DNA of 48,038 nt, taken from Bacteroidota bacterium (GTDB taxonomy: Bacteria; Bacteroidota; Bacteroidia; Bacteroidales; CAIWKO01). This document shows positions 8,194 through 16,275 of this stretch, piece by piece (position 1 is the stretch's first letter; each line of letters begins with the position of its first letter). The stretch covers positions 1 to 48,038 of the forward strand of contig JBAXND010000031.1 in assembly GCA_037133915.1 (NCBI GenBank). The letters run 5' to 3'. The translations under genes were made by a program, and so were the position numbers. The notes under the pieces were generated by a model, which worked only from the letters and a program-made list of their open reading frames with translations, searched no databases and was not told the DNA's origin.

Positions 8194-8733
8194 TTATGCT
8201 TTTCGGCTGAGTTCAACGTCACAAATTATTTTGACATCTTCACCTACGAGTAAGCCGCCCGTTTCAAGAGCTACGTTCCATACTAAGCCCCAGTCTTTAC
8301 GATTTATTTTTCCGCTCAGCGTGAAGCCGGCTTTTTCATTTCCCCATGGATCTTTCACCACACCTGCAAATTCTGCATTGAGTTTAACCGGTTTTTCTAT
8401 GCCTTTTATGGTTAGCAAACCTTCTACATCGTAGTTTTCATCACCCAAATCTTTCATCCCGGTACTTTTAAAGGTGATTTTCGGGAAATTCTCAACATCA
8501 AAGAAATCGGGACTTTTAAGATGTCCGTCGCGATCGGCAACCTCAGTATCAATAGATGCTGTGTTGAGTGAGAAATTGATCTGTGCCGTGCTGAAATCAT
8601 CACCGGTAGTGGCAACTTCGGCTTCAAATTCTCTGAAAGTGCCGGTAATGTTGGTAATCATAAGGTGTTTTACCTTAAAATTGATTTTTGTGTGTGTCGG
8701 GTCAAGAACCCAGATTGAATTTTTCGTTTCCAT
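8194..8733 (-). CDS. YceI family protein
   Basis: This 179-residue protein has the YceI pattern: 'WVLDPTHTKINFKVKHLMI' at the N-terminus, 'TGTFREFEAEV', 'DGHLKSPDFFDVENFPKITFKST' and 'LTIKGIEKPVKLNAEF'. The family is a lipocalin-like barrel that binds long polyisoprenoids. This copy has no signal peptide when started at the ATG at 8733, so it may be cytoplasmic. The frame reaches up to 8805, but that extension crosses the -7 element at 8791-8798. It lies downstream of an AraC regulator on the same strand. Regulation by that protein is possible but not shown. Confidence 0.92.
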   Translation of the reverse strand: METKNSIWVLDPTHTKINFKVKHLMITNITGTFREFEAEVATTGDDFSTAQINFSLNTASIDTEVADRDGHLKSPDFFDVENFPKITFKSTGMKDLGDENYDVEGLLTIKGIEKPVKLNAEFAGVVKDPWGNEKAGFTLSGKINRKDWGLVWNVALETGGLLVGEDVKIICDVELSRKA

Positions 8734-8790
8734 GTTGGTTTGAATTATTGATTGTTTGTTATGATTAATTATCCTTGAAAATTGATAGGA

Positions 8791-8798
8791 CAAAATTA
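8791..8798 (-). promoter_or_regulatory. Bacteroidota -7 element for the YceI gene
   Basis: The minus strand reads TAATTTTG, matching TAnnTTTG, 57 bases before the ATG at 8733. It lies between the AraC gene and yceI, giving yceI a promoter of its own. Confidence 0.45.
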
Positions 8799-8849
8799 CA
8801 TCCATTCGCAGAGGCGATGGTTACACAATCATGTCGAATGGTGGTACAT

Positions 8850-9671
8850 TTAGGAAAACAGTGCACGTGTCTGTTCGCGGAAAGCTGATGGCGTGAAGCC
8901 TGTTTTATTGCGGAAAACCCTTGTGAAGTAAGACTTTTCGTTGTAACCAAGTTCAAATCCTATCTCCGAAATAGTCTTTTCGGAATTTACCAATAAGTGT
9001 TTGGCTTCTATCAACCGGCGTGTTTCAATGATTTCAGAAACGCTTTTCTGAAAATTGGTTTTGCATATCAAATTGAGATTTCGCTCGGTCATGTTCATTT
9101 TACCCGCATAAAATGATACGCCTTCGTCGCGCCTGAAATGTTCTTCAAGTATCTGTAAAAAGCTGTTAAAAGTTGTGATCTGTGAGGCACGCGAAGTGTT
9201 TTCACAGGGCAGATTCTCGTCGCGTTCGGCCTCGACCATAGCAATCAGCGCATTTACCAGATGACGAATTACTTTATGTTCAGGTGTTGGCTTGATATAT
9301 TCGGTGCGCATGAGGCGGCAAAGCGTCAGAATATTTGAAAGAGAATCGCTGCTTCTGAACTGAATGGTTGTATTCGTAAAGAAATTGGAATAAAAATGCA
9401 GCCCTGAATCGGGGATGAACTCATTTTTATAATTAATCACCCATCCGCGGAGGTTGCTGCGCGGTATAAGCTTATGCGTTTTTCCCATGGAAACATAGCT
9501 TACAACTGGCGCTGTCACTTCCTCTACCGTAAAGTCAATAGAATGTTCAAGACTTCCTTCGGTAACAATAATCAATTCTTCAAAGTCGTGCCAATGCGGC
9601 TCAAGCGACTTTGACAAGATGCTTTCGACAAGTTCTTCGGTAATCTCGAATATACGGAACAACTTTTCCAT
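8850..9671 (-). CDS. AraC family transcriptional regulator
   Basis: This 273-residue protein has an N-terminal cupin-like sensing region (residues ~1-130, with 'HWHDFEELIIVTEGSLEHSID') and a C-terminal AraC-type double helix-turn-helix of about 100 residues. The second helix-turn-helix carries the standard signature 'ISEIGFELGYNEKSYFTRVFRNKTGFTPSAFRE'-type pattern. The ligand is unknown. It is transcribed towards yceI and divergent from the ECF sigma operon, so it could control either. Both its length and domain order are typical. Confidence 0.93.
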   Translation of the reverse strand: MEKLFRIFEITEELVESILSKSLEPHWHDFEELIIVTEGSLEHSIDFTVEEVTAPVVSYVSMGKTHKLIPRSNLRGWVINYKNEFIPDSGLHFYSNFFTNTTIQFRSSDSLSNILTLCRLMRTEYIKPTPEHKVIRHLVNALIAMVEAERDENLPCENTSRASQITTFNSFLQILEEHFRRDEGVSFYAGKMNMTERNLNLICKTNFQKSVSEIIETRRLIEAKHLLVNSEKTISEIGFELGYNEKSYFTRVFRNKTGFTPSAFREQTRALFS

Positions 9672-9781
9672 GATATAAAGATAATGTAAAATGATTTATT
9701 TTTCCTTTAATTTGTTCTGCAATTAAACCTTTGCCGTTTTCGTTTGTCAAACGCATCGGTTCGCAGGCAGCCTTAAATATT

Positions 9782-10330
9782 ATGGAGAACATCAGCGACA
9801 AAGATATTCTGAAAAATTTCCGCGATGAAAGTACGCGCCATGCTGCTTTTGACAGTCTTGTGATTTCGTATCGCAAGCGAATTTACTGGCATATCAGGCG
9901 CATGGTGCTGAACCACGATGATGCTGACGACCTTGTACAGGATACCTTCATTAAAATCTGGAACAGCCTTGCTGATTTCCGTGAGGATTCAGTGCTGTTT
10001 ACCTGGATTTACCGCATAGCGACCAATGAAACGCTGAATTTTTTACGAAAAAAGAAACTTCATAATCTCATCCCTTTTTCGGGCGTGGAGCATAGCCTTA
10101 GCAACTCCTTAAAGGATGATTCTTATTATAGTGCAGATGAGATTCAGCATAAATTTCAAAAAGCGCTGCTCACACTTCCCGAAAAACAACGGCTTGTATT
10201 TAATATGAGGCATCATGATGAACTCTCATATGCTCAGATATCAGAAATTCTGGGTACTTCAGAAGGCGCGCTGAAAGCCTCTTTCCACATTGCCTTAAAA
10301 AAAGTTGAAAAAATTCTTACCTCCGGTTAA
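9782..10330 (+). CDS. ECF-type RNA polymerase sigma factor
   Basis: This 182-residue protein has sigma region 2 (about residues 20-90: 'HDDADDLVQDTFIKIWNSL' and 'FTWIYRIATNETLNFLRKKK') and sigma region 4 (about 120-180: 'LPEKQRLVFNMRHHDELSYAQISEILGTSEGALKAS'). There is no region 1 or 3, as in ECF factors. The frame opens upstream at 9731, but the ATG at 9782 (MENISDKDIL) gives the normal start. It heads a three-gene operon that ends at the terminator at 11523-11556. The two following genes probably modulate or report on it. Confidence 0.94.
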   Translation: MENISDKDILKNFRDESTRHAAFDSLVISYRKRIYWHIRRMVLNHDDADDLVQDTFIKIWNSLADFREDSVLFTWIYRIATNETLNFLRKKKLHNLIPFSGVEHSLSNSLKDDSYYSADEIQHKFQKALLTLPEKQRLVFNMRHHDELSYAQISEILGTSEGALKASFHIALKKVEKILTSG

Positions 10331-10374
10331 ACCTTTTCACAGTTCGTGTGTCAAAACCTCAAACGATTCAAAAA

Positions 10375-10947
10375 ATGATAACAGATAAAAACACCGGCAA
10401 CAATATTCCGAAAGAGGAATTGCCCGAATCGCTGAAACAGTATTTTGAAAAACCATCGCCTTTTGAAGTCCCCGAAAATTATTTTGAAGAATTGCCGGGT
10501 AAATTAAAAGAGCGCATCAATGCTCATAATGAACAGAAAAATGAGATGCCGCAAATTGGTAAGGTACGAAGGCTGAACTGGGCAGTAGGTATTGCGGCTT
10601 CCATAGCTCTGGCTGTTTTTATTGGAATGTATTTACCCCTGAATCAAAAAGGAACGGCGATTTCTGACCGTGAGGCACTGGCCGATTTGGAGCTTACACA
10701 AAAAGTTATCGACGACTATGTTCTTGAAAATACGTCAGAAGCCGACCTTGAAGATGAACTGGCAAATGATGCCTCTTTCTCACCCTTCTCGCTTCCGCTT
10801 TTTGTGATGGGTGATGACACCATTCCGGTGGTAAAGGTGAATCCGAATGATAAAGGTGCTGCCGCCGTTTTGGCCGATTCAACGCTGAGTGCCGAAGATA
10901 TTTATGAATACCTTAATACCGAAGGATTTGATCCGGAAGACGAATAA
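10375..10947 (+). CDS. single-pass membrane protein, probable anti-sigma partner
   Basis: A 190-residue protein if started at the ATG at 10375, or 199 if a GTG at 10348 is used. Residues ~1-65 are acidic and polar ('YFEKPSPFEVPENYFEELPGKLKERI'). One membrane segment follows ('WAVGIAASIALAVFIGMYLPL', about 67-87), and the C-terminal part is acidic and periplasmic. The motif 'PF.VPE.YFE.LP..L..R' is common in Bacteroidota proteins encoded right after ECF sigma genes. The order cytoplasmic part, one helix, periplasmic part fits an anti-sigma factor, but the classic zinc-binding anti-sigma motif is absent. Position 45 bases after the sigma gene supports the link; binding is inferred. Confidence 0.7.
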   Translation: MITDKNTGNNIPKEELPESLKQYFEKPSPFEVPENYFEELPGKLKERINAHNEQKNEMPQIGKVRRLNWAVGIAASIALAVFIGMYLPLNQKGTAISDREALADLELTQKVIDDYVLENTSEADLEDELANDASFSPFSLPLFVMGDDTIPVVKVNPNDKGAAAVLADSTLSAEDIYEYLNTEGFDPEDE

Positions 10948-10980
10948 TAAACAGAAAACTAATCTTTAAAACCTATAATT

Positions 10981-11523
10981 ATGAGAACAGGAAAATCAGT
11001 AGTAGCAGGCGTCATGATGATGACAGCCATGGTAATCGCAGCAGGAGGAACTCTTTTTGCTCAGGCAAGTGTTGAGAATAAAGAAGGAAAAGAGGCAAAC
11101 AGAGCCGAAGAAAAAAGGCAGAAGATTCAGGCAATGAAGGTGGCGTATCTTACGCAATCAATGACACTCACGAGCCTGGAATCGGAGAAGTTCTGGCCGT
11201 TGTACAATGAGTACGCCGAAAAAAAGGACGCGGAAAATAAAAAATATCGTGAAGCGCTGAAAGCATACAAAAAAATTGGCCTTGACAAACTTGACGAAAA
11301 ACAATCGGAAGAACTGGTAAACAATGAAATGCTTCACGACCAGAAGATGCTCGACCTTAAAAAAGAATATGTGCCCAAATTTAAGGCTATGATTGGAAGT
11401 AAAAAATTAGTTCAGCTATTTACAGCAGAACGGGAGTTTCAAAAACTGCTGCTGCAGAAAGCCAAAGAAGGCGGTAAAAAAGGGAAGGGGAAAGGAAAAG
11501 ACGAAGGCACAGACGAAAAGTAA
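10981..11523 (+). CDS. periplasmic 'sensor of ECF-type sigma factor'-like protein (Spy/CpxP-like)
   Basis: This 180-residue protein has a signal peptide (about 1-28, ending LFAQA). The mature part is almost entirely helical and charged. 'IQAMKVAYLTQSMTLTSLESEKFWPLYNEY' matches the core of small periplasmic Bacteroidota proteins that follow ECF sigma genes and resemble Spy/CpxP ('ALTPEEAEKFWPIYN'). Spy and CpxP are chaperone or stress-sensing proteins. The C-terminus is a Lys/Gly-rich tail (KEGGKKGKGKGKDEG). It lies 33 bases after the membrane-protein gene and is followed directly by a terminator, so it is the last gene of the sigma operon. The function is inferred from context. Confidence 0.75.
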   Translation: MRTGKSVVAGVMMMTAMVIAAGGTLFAQASVENKEGKEANRAEEKRQKIQAMKVAYLTQSMTLTSLESEKFWPLYNEYAEKKDAENKKYREALKAYKKIGLDKLDEKQSEELVNNEMLHDQKMLDLKKEYVPKFKAMIGSKKLVQLFTAEREFQKLLLQKAKEGGKKGKGKGKDEGTDEK

Positions 11524-11556
11524 AAAAAAAGAGGGGCAAACGCCCCTCTTTTTTTA
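11523..11556. terminator. strong bidirectional rho-independent terminator
   Basis: The inverted repeat GAGGGGC (11531-11537) / GCCCCTC (11542-11548) has a 4-base loop and is flanked by A8 on the left and T8 on the right. It serves the sigma operon on the plus strand and, because of the flanking A-run, the convergent lipoprotein gene on the minus strand. Confidence 0.92.
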
Positions 11557-11558
11557 TC

Positions 11559-12119
11559 TTAGTTTTTCTTTTTCCATTTTACATATTCCTGTAACAGGCT
11601 TACATAGGTATCGTCGGTGGGCTTGCTTACACTGGTGGTAACAGTGAGCGTTTTCATTTTAGTGTTCCAAAACACGCATGGCATGAAATCGCCGCCATAA
11701 TTGCCGTTTGATTCAATATAGGTTTCGCCATCAACAGAACTTGCATAAAAACCGTAAGGTCCTTTTTTATCGCAAAGATAAAGACGGGCTGAAGCCAGAT
11801 CGGGGAAATTCATTTTAACTTCCGCACAAAGAACGCCGTCTTCTTCAAATAATTTCTTGGTAATATTAGTCGCGCCGGGGTAGGCTTCCTCAATCTTGGA
11901 ACCATTGATATAGCTGCTAACCAATTCGTCAAAATCCTGAACTTCGGTATAACCTGCAGAGTCAACAATAGACATGATGTTGACATATTTAATTGTCAGA
12001 TTTCCGGAATTCTTACCGGTAAATTCAAATGTGTACTGTTTCTTCTCAACAGTCAGACAGCTTGTTAACATCATTGCAACAAGACCGATTGCCAGCAAAA
12101 TAAATCTTCCTTTTTTCAT
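11559..12119 (-). CDS. lipoprotein of unknown function
   Basis: This 186-residue protein starts MKKGRFILLAIGLVAMMLTSC, a lipoprotein signal peptide with the lipobox cysteine at residue 21. The mature region has 'KKQYTFEFTGKNSGNLTIKYVNI' and 'FWNTKMKTLTVTTSVSKPTDDTYVSLLQEYVKWKKK'. I do not recognise a named domain; small lipoproteins of this kind occur across Bacteroidota. The frame extends to 12182, but the lipobox geometry fixes the start at 12119. It should be anchored in the outer or inner membrane. It is convergent with the sigma operon and shares its terminator. Confidence 0.75.
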   Translation of the reverse strand: MKKGRFILLAIGLVAMMLTSCLTVEKKQYTFEFTGKNSGNLTIKYVNIMSIVDSAGYTEVQDFDELVSSYINGSKIEEAYPGATNITKKLFEEDGVLCAEVKMNFPDLASARLYLCDKKGPYGFYASSVDGETYIESNGNYGGDFMPCVFWNTKMKTLTVTTSVSKPTDDTYVSLLQEYVKWKKKN

Positions 12120-12484
12120 CGTTTTATATTTGTTTATCAAAGTTCGTGTGCAACCCGTTTTCCCTGTAAGGAACACCTTCACTTTGAATGATTAATTATT
12201 TCCGGGTTTTTGGTTCAACAGGTGTAAAATATTTTTCAAATATATTATTATTTTGGTTCACATTTCAAATGCAATCGCCATATGGCTTATTTCTATATCT
12301 TTATATCAGGCTGACTGAGGCAATTACCGTCTGCTTTTTTTTACAGGTATCTGTTGTCTGTAGCCTAATCGTCAGCATTTGTTCGTTAATTCCGTTGTTC
12401 ATCGGATGGACGAAACTCTTATCAAATTGTTTTATATCAGTAATAAGATTAGACGTAAATTTGTAACCACTAATTATTCAATTT
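12120..12484. other. intergenic region upstream of the vitamin-uptake operon
   Basis: This ~365-base AT-rich stretch holds divergent control sequences. A plus-strand frame of 92 codons at 12188-12466 is hydrophobic but matches no family I know and runs through a promoter element, so I do not call it. I looked for a TPP riboswitch (paired CUGAGA and the conserved pyrophosphate-helix sequence) and did not find one. The only clear signal is the -7 element at 12456-12463. Confidence 0.5.
12456..12463 (+). promoter_or_regulatory. Bacteroidota -7 element for the YkoF-like/PnuC operon
   Basis: TAAATTTG matches TAnnTTTG and lies 21 bases before the ATG at 12485. No well-spaced -33 TTTG was found. 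Confidence 0.45.
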
Positions 12485-12730
12485 ATGAAAATCTCCGTTG
12501 ACATCAGCAATTATCCGCTGCACGATGAATTTAAAATTCCTATTCGTGATTTTATCGCCCGGCTCAACATGCATCCGCAAGTTAAGGCAGTTACCAATGG
12601 AATGAGCACTCAGGTTTTTGGTGAGTACGATGATGTAATGAATGCGCTGAACTCCGAAATGAAAAAATCATTTGAGATTCCTCATTCGGTATTCGTCCTT
12701 AAAATTGTGAATGCCGACCTCCAGCAGTAA
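12485..12730 (+). CDS. YkoF/MTH1187-like thiamine-binding protein
   Basis: This 81-residue cytoplasmic protein contains 'ISNYPLHDEFKIPIRDFI' and 'VTNGMSTQVFGEYDDVM', which match the small ferredoxin-like fold family of YkoF and MTH1187. Members bind thiamine or its pyrimidine precursor. It lies 10 bases before a PnuC-type transporter gene, which suggests that the transporter handles thiamine or a precursor and not only nicotinamide riboside. The protein probably forms an oligomer. Ligand assignment is inferred from family and context. Confidence 0.75.
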   Translation: MKISVDISNYPLHDEFKIPIRDFIARLNMHPQVKAVTNGMSTQVFGEYDDVMNALNSEMKKSFEIPHSVFVLKIVNADLQQ

Positions 12731-12740
12731 ATAAGCGTTC

Positions 12741-13337
12741 ATGAGCGTAGTCTTATCCTGGATTTGTTCCAACTATATTGAAATTGCAGCCTCATTATTG
12801 GGTATTATCGGCGTGTGGCTTACAACCCGTCAGTTAATCTGGTGCTGGCCTGTGGGACTGCTGAATGTAATACTGTCGCTCTATGTCTTTTTTGCATCAA
12901 GGCTTTATGCCGATGTAATATTGCAGGTTTTTTATTTCGTTATGACGCTTTATGGATGGTACAACTGGCGCTATGGTGGTAAAGGAAAGTCAGTCCTGCA
13001 GGTTTCGCGTATTACCCCTCAATTGTTGCTTGTACTTATTATTATTTCATTTTTTGCAACAGCATTGACAGGCTTCCTTTTCAGCAAATATACGGATGCT
13101 GCACTGCCATATTGGGATGCCGGAGTCGCTGTCTGGGGTGTGCTCTGTACCTGGCTGCAGGCTAGGAAAATTTTAGAAAACTGGCTTATTTGGATTATTA
13201 CCGACCTGGTGTGCACCGGCATTTATTTTTATAAAGAATTGTACGCGTTTACCGGATTGTATTTCTTTTTCGCGGTACTCGCGGCTTACGGATTTTATGC
13301 ATGGAGAAAAGACCTGATAAAACTCAGCGCAACATGA
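12741..13337 (+). CDS. PnuC-type vitamin transporter (thiamine/PnuT-like or nicotinamide riboside)
   Basis: This 198-residue integral membrane protein has about seven hydrophobic segments. The pattern 'EIAASLLGIIGVWLTTRQ', 'WPVGLLNVILSLYVFFASRLYADVILQVFY' and 'YGWYNWRYGG' is the PnuC family signature, including the W/YGWYNW block that lines the substrate path. PnuC transporters are facilitators whose cargo is trapped by phosphorylation in the cytoplasm. Here the next gene is a P-loop kinase starting inside the last codons of this one (ATGA overlap at 13334-13337), which fits a trap mechanism. The cargo could be thiamine (YkoF-like neighbour) or nicotinamide riboside (NadR-like neighbour). Confidence 0.9.
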   Translation: MSVVLSWICSNYIEIAASLLGIIGVWLTTRQLIWCWPVGLLNVILSLYVFFASRLYADVILQVFYFVMTLYGWYNWRYGGKGKSVLQVSRITPQLLLVLIIISFFATALTGFLFSKYTDAALPYWDAGVAVWGVLCTWLQARKILENWLIWIITDLVCTGIYFYKELYAFTGLYFFFAVLAAYGFYAWRKDLIKLSAT

Positions 13338-13855
13338 TTCGGATAGCGCTCACCGGACCTGAATCTACGGGAAAATCGGAGCTCGCTGAGCGCCTTGCCT
13401 TGCATTACAATACACTTTGGGTGCCTGAGTTTGCACGTGAATATATAGCGTCGATAAATCGCAGCTATACCCTCGACGATATCTTATTGATTGCTCAAAA
13501 GCAGTTTGAACATGAAAATGCGGCTGCCTTGAATGCGAACTTTATGCTCTTTTGCGATACCGAAGCTACGGTCACTAAAATATGGGCTGAGCACAGTTAT
13601 CGGCAGTGTCCCGAATGGATTCGGGAAAATATTGCATCCCATCATTATGATTTGTATTTGCTCTGTAATATTGACCTGCCCTGGCAGCAGGATCCACAGC
13701 GCGAACATCCGCATCTGCGTGCGTATTTTTTTAACCTTTATCAAAAAGAGTTATCCGACCGCAATGTGCCCTTTGCGGTTATTTCGGGTAATGGTGAGTC
13801 AAGACTTCAGAATGCCCTTGAAGCCGTTGAAACTATGCTGAAAAGCAAAAAGTAA
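13334..13855 (+). CDS. NadR-like P-loop kinase (AAA_28 type)
   Basis: This 173-residue protein begins MIRIALTGPESTGKSELAERLA, a P-loop of the NadR ribosylnicotinamide-kinase type (GPESTGKS, about 8-15). The 'FAREYI' block and a Walker B-like 'FMLFCDTEATVT' follow. NadR kinase domains phosphorylate nicotinamide riboside. No nicotinamide-nucleotide adenylyltransferase domain is attached. The ATG overlaps the stop of the transporter gene by four bases, so translation is probably coupled. A frame extending to 13301 lies inside the transporter gene and is ignored. The neighbouring thiamine-binding protein raises the possibility that thiamine is the kinase substrate. The fold call is firm; the substrate is open. 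Confidence 0.82.
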   Translation: MIRIALTGPESTGKSELAERLALHYNTLWVPEFAREYIASINRSYTLDDILLIAQKQFEHENAAALNANFMLFCDTEATVTKIWAEHSYRQCPEWIRENIASHHYDLYLLCNIDLPWQQDPQREHPHLRAYFFNLYQKELSDRNVPFAVISGNGESRLQNALEAVETMLKSKK

Positions 13856-13901
13856 TTTGTTAGATTTTTTGAACAAACCGGTACATAAATTTTAAATGAA
13901 T

Positions 13902-13909
13902 TACTTTTG
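13902..13909 (+). promoter_or_regulatory. Bacteroidota -7 element for transketolase
   Basis: TACTTTTG matches TAnnTTTG and lies 21 bases before the transketolase ATG at 13931. No -33 TTTG is found at normal spacing. Confidence 0.45.
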
Positions 13910-13930
13910 ATTCCGAATTAGACTCCTTTT

Positions 13931-14776
13931 ATGTTAACTGCAGACCAACTTCAAGCAACAGCAACTCAGGTACGCCGGGATGCACTAAGAATGATACATG
14001 CCGTAAATTCAGGACATCCGGGCGGTTCTCTCGGCTGCACCGACCTTATCACTTGCCTGTATTTTTCAATAATGAAACATCAGCCTTCGCCCTTCTCCAT
14101 GGAAGGACAAGGTGAAGATTTGTTCTTTCTTTCTAATGGTCATGTAGCTCCCGCATGGTATAGTGTACTTGCCCGCAGCGGTTATTTTCCGGTAAGCGAG
14201 TTATCTACTTTGCGTAAGCTCAATTCACGGCTTCAAGGTCATCCGGCTACGGCCGAAGGTCTTCCGGGTATCAGAGTGGCTTCGGGCAGCCTTGGGCAGG
14301 GACTTTCAGTTGCCATTGGCGCAGCTCTTTCCAAGAAACTCAATAACGACCCTCAGCTTGTTTACAGCCTCCACGGCGATGGTGAACTGCAGGAAGGACA
14401 GATATGGGAAGCCGCTATGTACGCGGCCGGCCGAAAGGTTGACAATATTATTTCAGTAATCGATTATAACGGTAAACAAATAGACGGACCGGTTGACGAG
14501 GTATTGCCGCTTGGCGACCTTCATGCAAAATGGGCAGCATTTGGATGGCACGTTATGGAAATGGACGGAAACAACATTCCTGAGCTGCTCGATATGATGA
14601 AAATTGCAAAAGCAAATACAGGAAAGGGAAAACCCGTCGTTATACTTATGAAGACTGAGATGGGTTTTGGCGTTGATTATATGATGGGAACCCATAAATG
14701 GCACGGAAATTCACCTAATGATGAGCAGCTTGCAAAGGCACTCGCACAGCTTCCTGAAACACTGGGCGATTATTAA
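13931..14776 (+). CDS. transketolase, N-terminal (TPP-binding) subunit
   Basis: This 281-residue protein corresponds to the first third of transketolase. It has 'AVNSGHPGGSLGCTDL', and the thiamine-diphosphate motif 'GDGELQEGQIWEAAMYA' with GDG at 149-151 followed about 25 residues on by the Asn of 'IDYNGKQIDG'. It transfers two-carbon ketol units in the pentose phosphate pathway together with its partner subunit. Split transketolases are common in Bacteria and Archaea, but the two halves are normally adjacent. Here the second half begins at 16276, with an unrelated gene in between. Confidence 0.95.
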   Translation: MLTADQLQATATQVRRDALRMIHAVNSGHPGGSLGCTDLITCLYFSIMKHQPSPFSMEGQGEDLFFLSNGHVAPAWYSVLARSGYFPVSELSTLRKLNSRLQGHPATAEGLPGIRVASGSLGQGLSVAIGAALSKKLNNDPQLVYSLHGDGELQEGQIWEAAMYAAGRKVDNIISVIDYNGKQIDGPVDEVLPLGDLHAKWAAFGWHVMEMDGNNIPELLDMMKIAKANTGKGKPVVILMKTEMGFGVDYMMGTHKWHGNSPNDEQLAKALAQLPETLGDY

Positions 14777-14880
14777 TAAATGCTTTTTGAAATTGTAGTA
14801 ATATTATTTTTTTGTCTTAAGTCTTTTGTCTTTTATCTAACGTCTATTATCTTTTTACCGTCAATCAAACCATTGAAATA

Positions 14881-16269
14881 TTGAAGATCATCACGAAATA
14901 TTTCTTTTTAGTTCTCCTTATCGGGATGCTTGCGAATACCTCCTATTCGCAGGTAAAGGATAAAGAAAAACCAAAACCTGTCACGCGTATCTTATTCCTG
15001 TACGACGCATCACAGAGTATGGTGGCAAAATGGCAAAGCGACCGTAAAATTACGATTGCGGCGCGTCTGATGTCGGAATTACTCGACAGCCTGAAAAGCG
15101 TGCAAAATCTTGAACTTGGTTTGCGCATTTATGGACATCAGAAAAATTATCCGCCCCAGGATTGCGACGATACCCGGTTAGAAATTCCTATTGGTACGGG
15201 CAATATCGAAAAGATTAAGAATAAACTGAAGACCGTAAATCCGCGCGGAACTACACCAATTGCCGCATCGCTCGAAGCGGCCGGTGGTGACTTCATGCCC
15301 TGCGATAATTGCCGTAATATTATTGTATTGATAACCGATGGGCTCGAAGAATGTGGTGGTGACCCGTGTGCCGTATCACTTTCGTTGCAGAAAAAAGGAA
15401 TAGCACTGAAACCGTTTATCATCGGCATCGGACGCAACTTCAAAGAAGCCTTTGATTGTGTAGGAACTTATTATGATGCTTCTACAGAAAAAGATTTCAG
15501 CATGGCGCTGAAAGTAGTGATATCACAAGCTTTAAACTCAACAACAGCTCAGGTGAATTTGCTCGATATATACGGAAATCCTACAGAGACAAACCTGAAC
15601 ATGACGTTTTACGATGACTTCAGCGGACTGATAAAATATAATTTCATTCATACGCTTGATAATCGCGGCTATCCTGACACACTCGTGCTTGACCCCTTGT
15701 TAACCTACAATGTAGTCGTTCATACAATTCCACCTGTAAGGAAGGATAGTATAAAGCTTACACCGGGCAAGCATACGGTGATACCGATTGACTGCCCCCA
15801 GGGAACACTGCAACTCAAAGTTGGCGGCACATTCCCAAATGTAAAAAGTTATCAGTGCATTGTGCGTCAGGGTGGCAAAATGGAAACACTGCATGTTCAG
15901 TCTTTTGATCAGGACGAAAAATACCTTGTCGGAAAATACGACCTCGAAGTCCTTTCAATGCCCAGAATGTATGTAAAAGATGTGGACATTTCACAGAGTA
16001 AAACCACCACGGTAGAGATTCCAATGCCCGGTATTGCTATCATTCAGCCTATGGCTAAAGGCTATGGCTCACTGTACCTCGAGGAGGATAATCAACTGAA
16101 ATGGATTTACAACCTCGGCGAAAACGGCCAACAGGAAACATTGTATTTGTTGCCCGGGAAATACCGCGTGGTTTTCCGTTCAAAATTTGTCACAAAATCA
16201 ATTTTTACCATAGAGAAATCATTTAAAGTGGAGAGTGGCGTTACAATACGCATTCCGCTGTACCAGTAA
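14881..16269 (+). CDS. secreted von Willebrand factor A (VWA) domain protein
   Basis: This 462-residue protein starts at TTG (14881), supported by the signal peptide that follows directly (KIITKYFFLVLLIGMLANTSYSQ). A VWA domain occupies about residues 35-215. The MIDAS motif DASQS is at 42-46, with 'NPRGTTPIAASLEAAG' and 'IVLITDGLEECGGDPC' further on. The later ~240 residues are of beta type, without a T9SS sorting domain. VWA proteins of this sort bind metal-dependent partners in the envelope. It is flanked by the two transketolase subunit genes and ends 6 bases before the second. The TTG start is less certain than the rest. Confidence 0.85.
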   Translation: MKIITKYFFLVLLIGMLANTSYSQVKDKEKPKPVTRILFLYDASQSMVAKWQSDRKITIAARLMSELLDSLKSVQNLELGLRIYGHQKNYPPQDCDDTRLEIPIGTGNIEKIKNKLKTVNPRGTTPIAASLEAAGGDFMPCDNCRNIIVLITDGLEECGGDPCAVSLSLQKKGIALKPFIIGIGRNFKEAFDCVGTYYDASTEKDFSMALKVVISQALNSTTAQVNLLDIYGNPTETNLNMTFYDDFSGLIKYNFIHTLDNRGYPDTLVLDPLLTYNVVVHTIPPVRKDSIKLTPGKHTVIPIDCPQGTLQLKVGGTFPNVKSYQCIVRQGGKMETLHVQSFDQDEKYLVGKYDLEVLSMPRMYVKDVDISQSKTTTVEIPMPGIAIIQPMAKGYGSLYLEEDNQLKWIYNLGENGQQETLYLLPGKYRVVFRSKFVTKSIFTIEKSFKVESGVTIRIPLYQ

Positions 16270-16275
16270 TAAATT

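Noticed and set aside
12188..12466. 92-codon plus-strand hydrophobic ORF
   Set aside because: It overlaps the promoter of the next operon, has no homologous pattern I recognise, and its start is at the end of the lipoprotein control region. Probably chance.
12183..12484. TPP riboswitch upstream of the thiamine-binder operon
   Set aside because: A short 'CTGAG' was seen, but the paired conserved segments of the TPP aptamer are missing.
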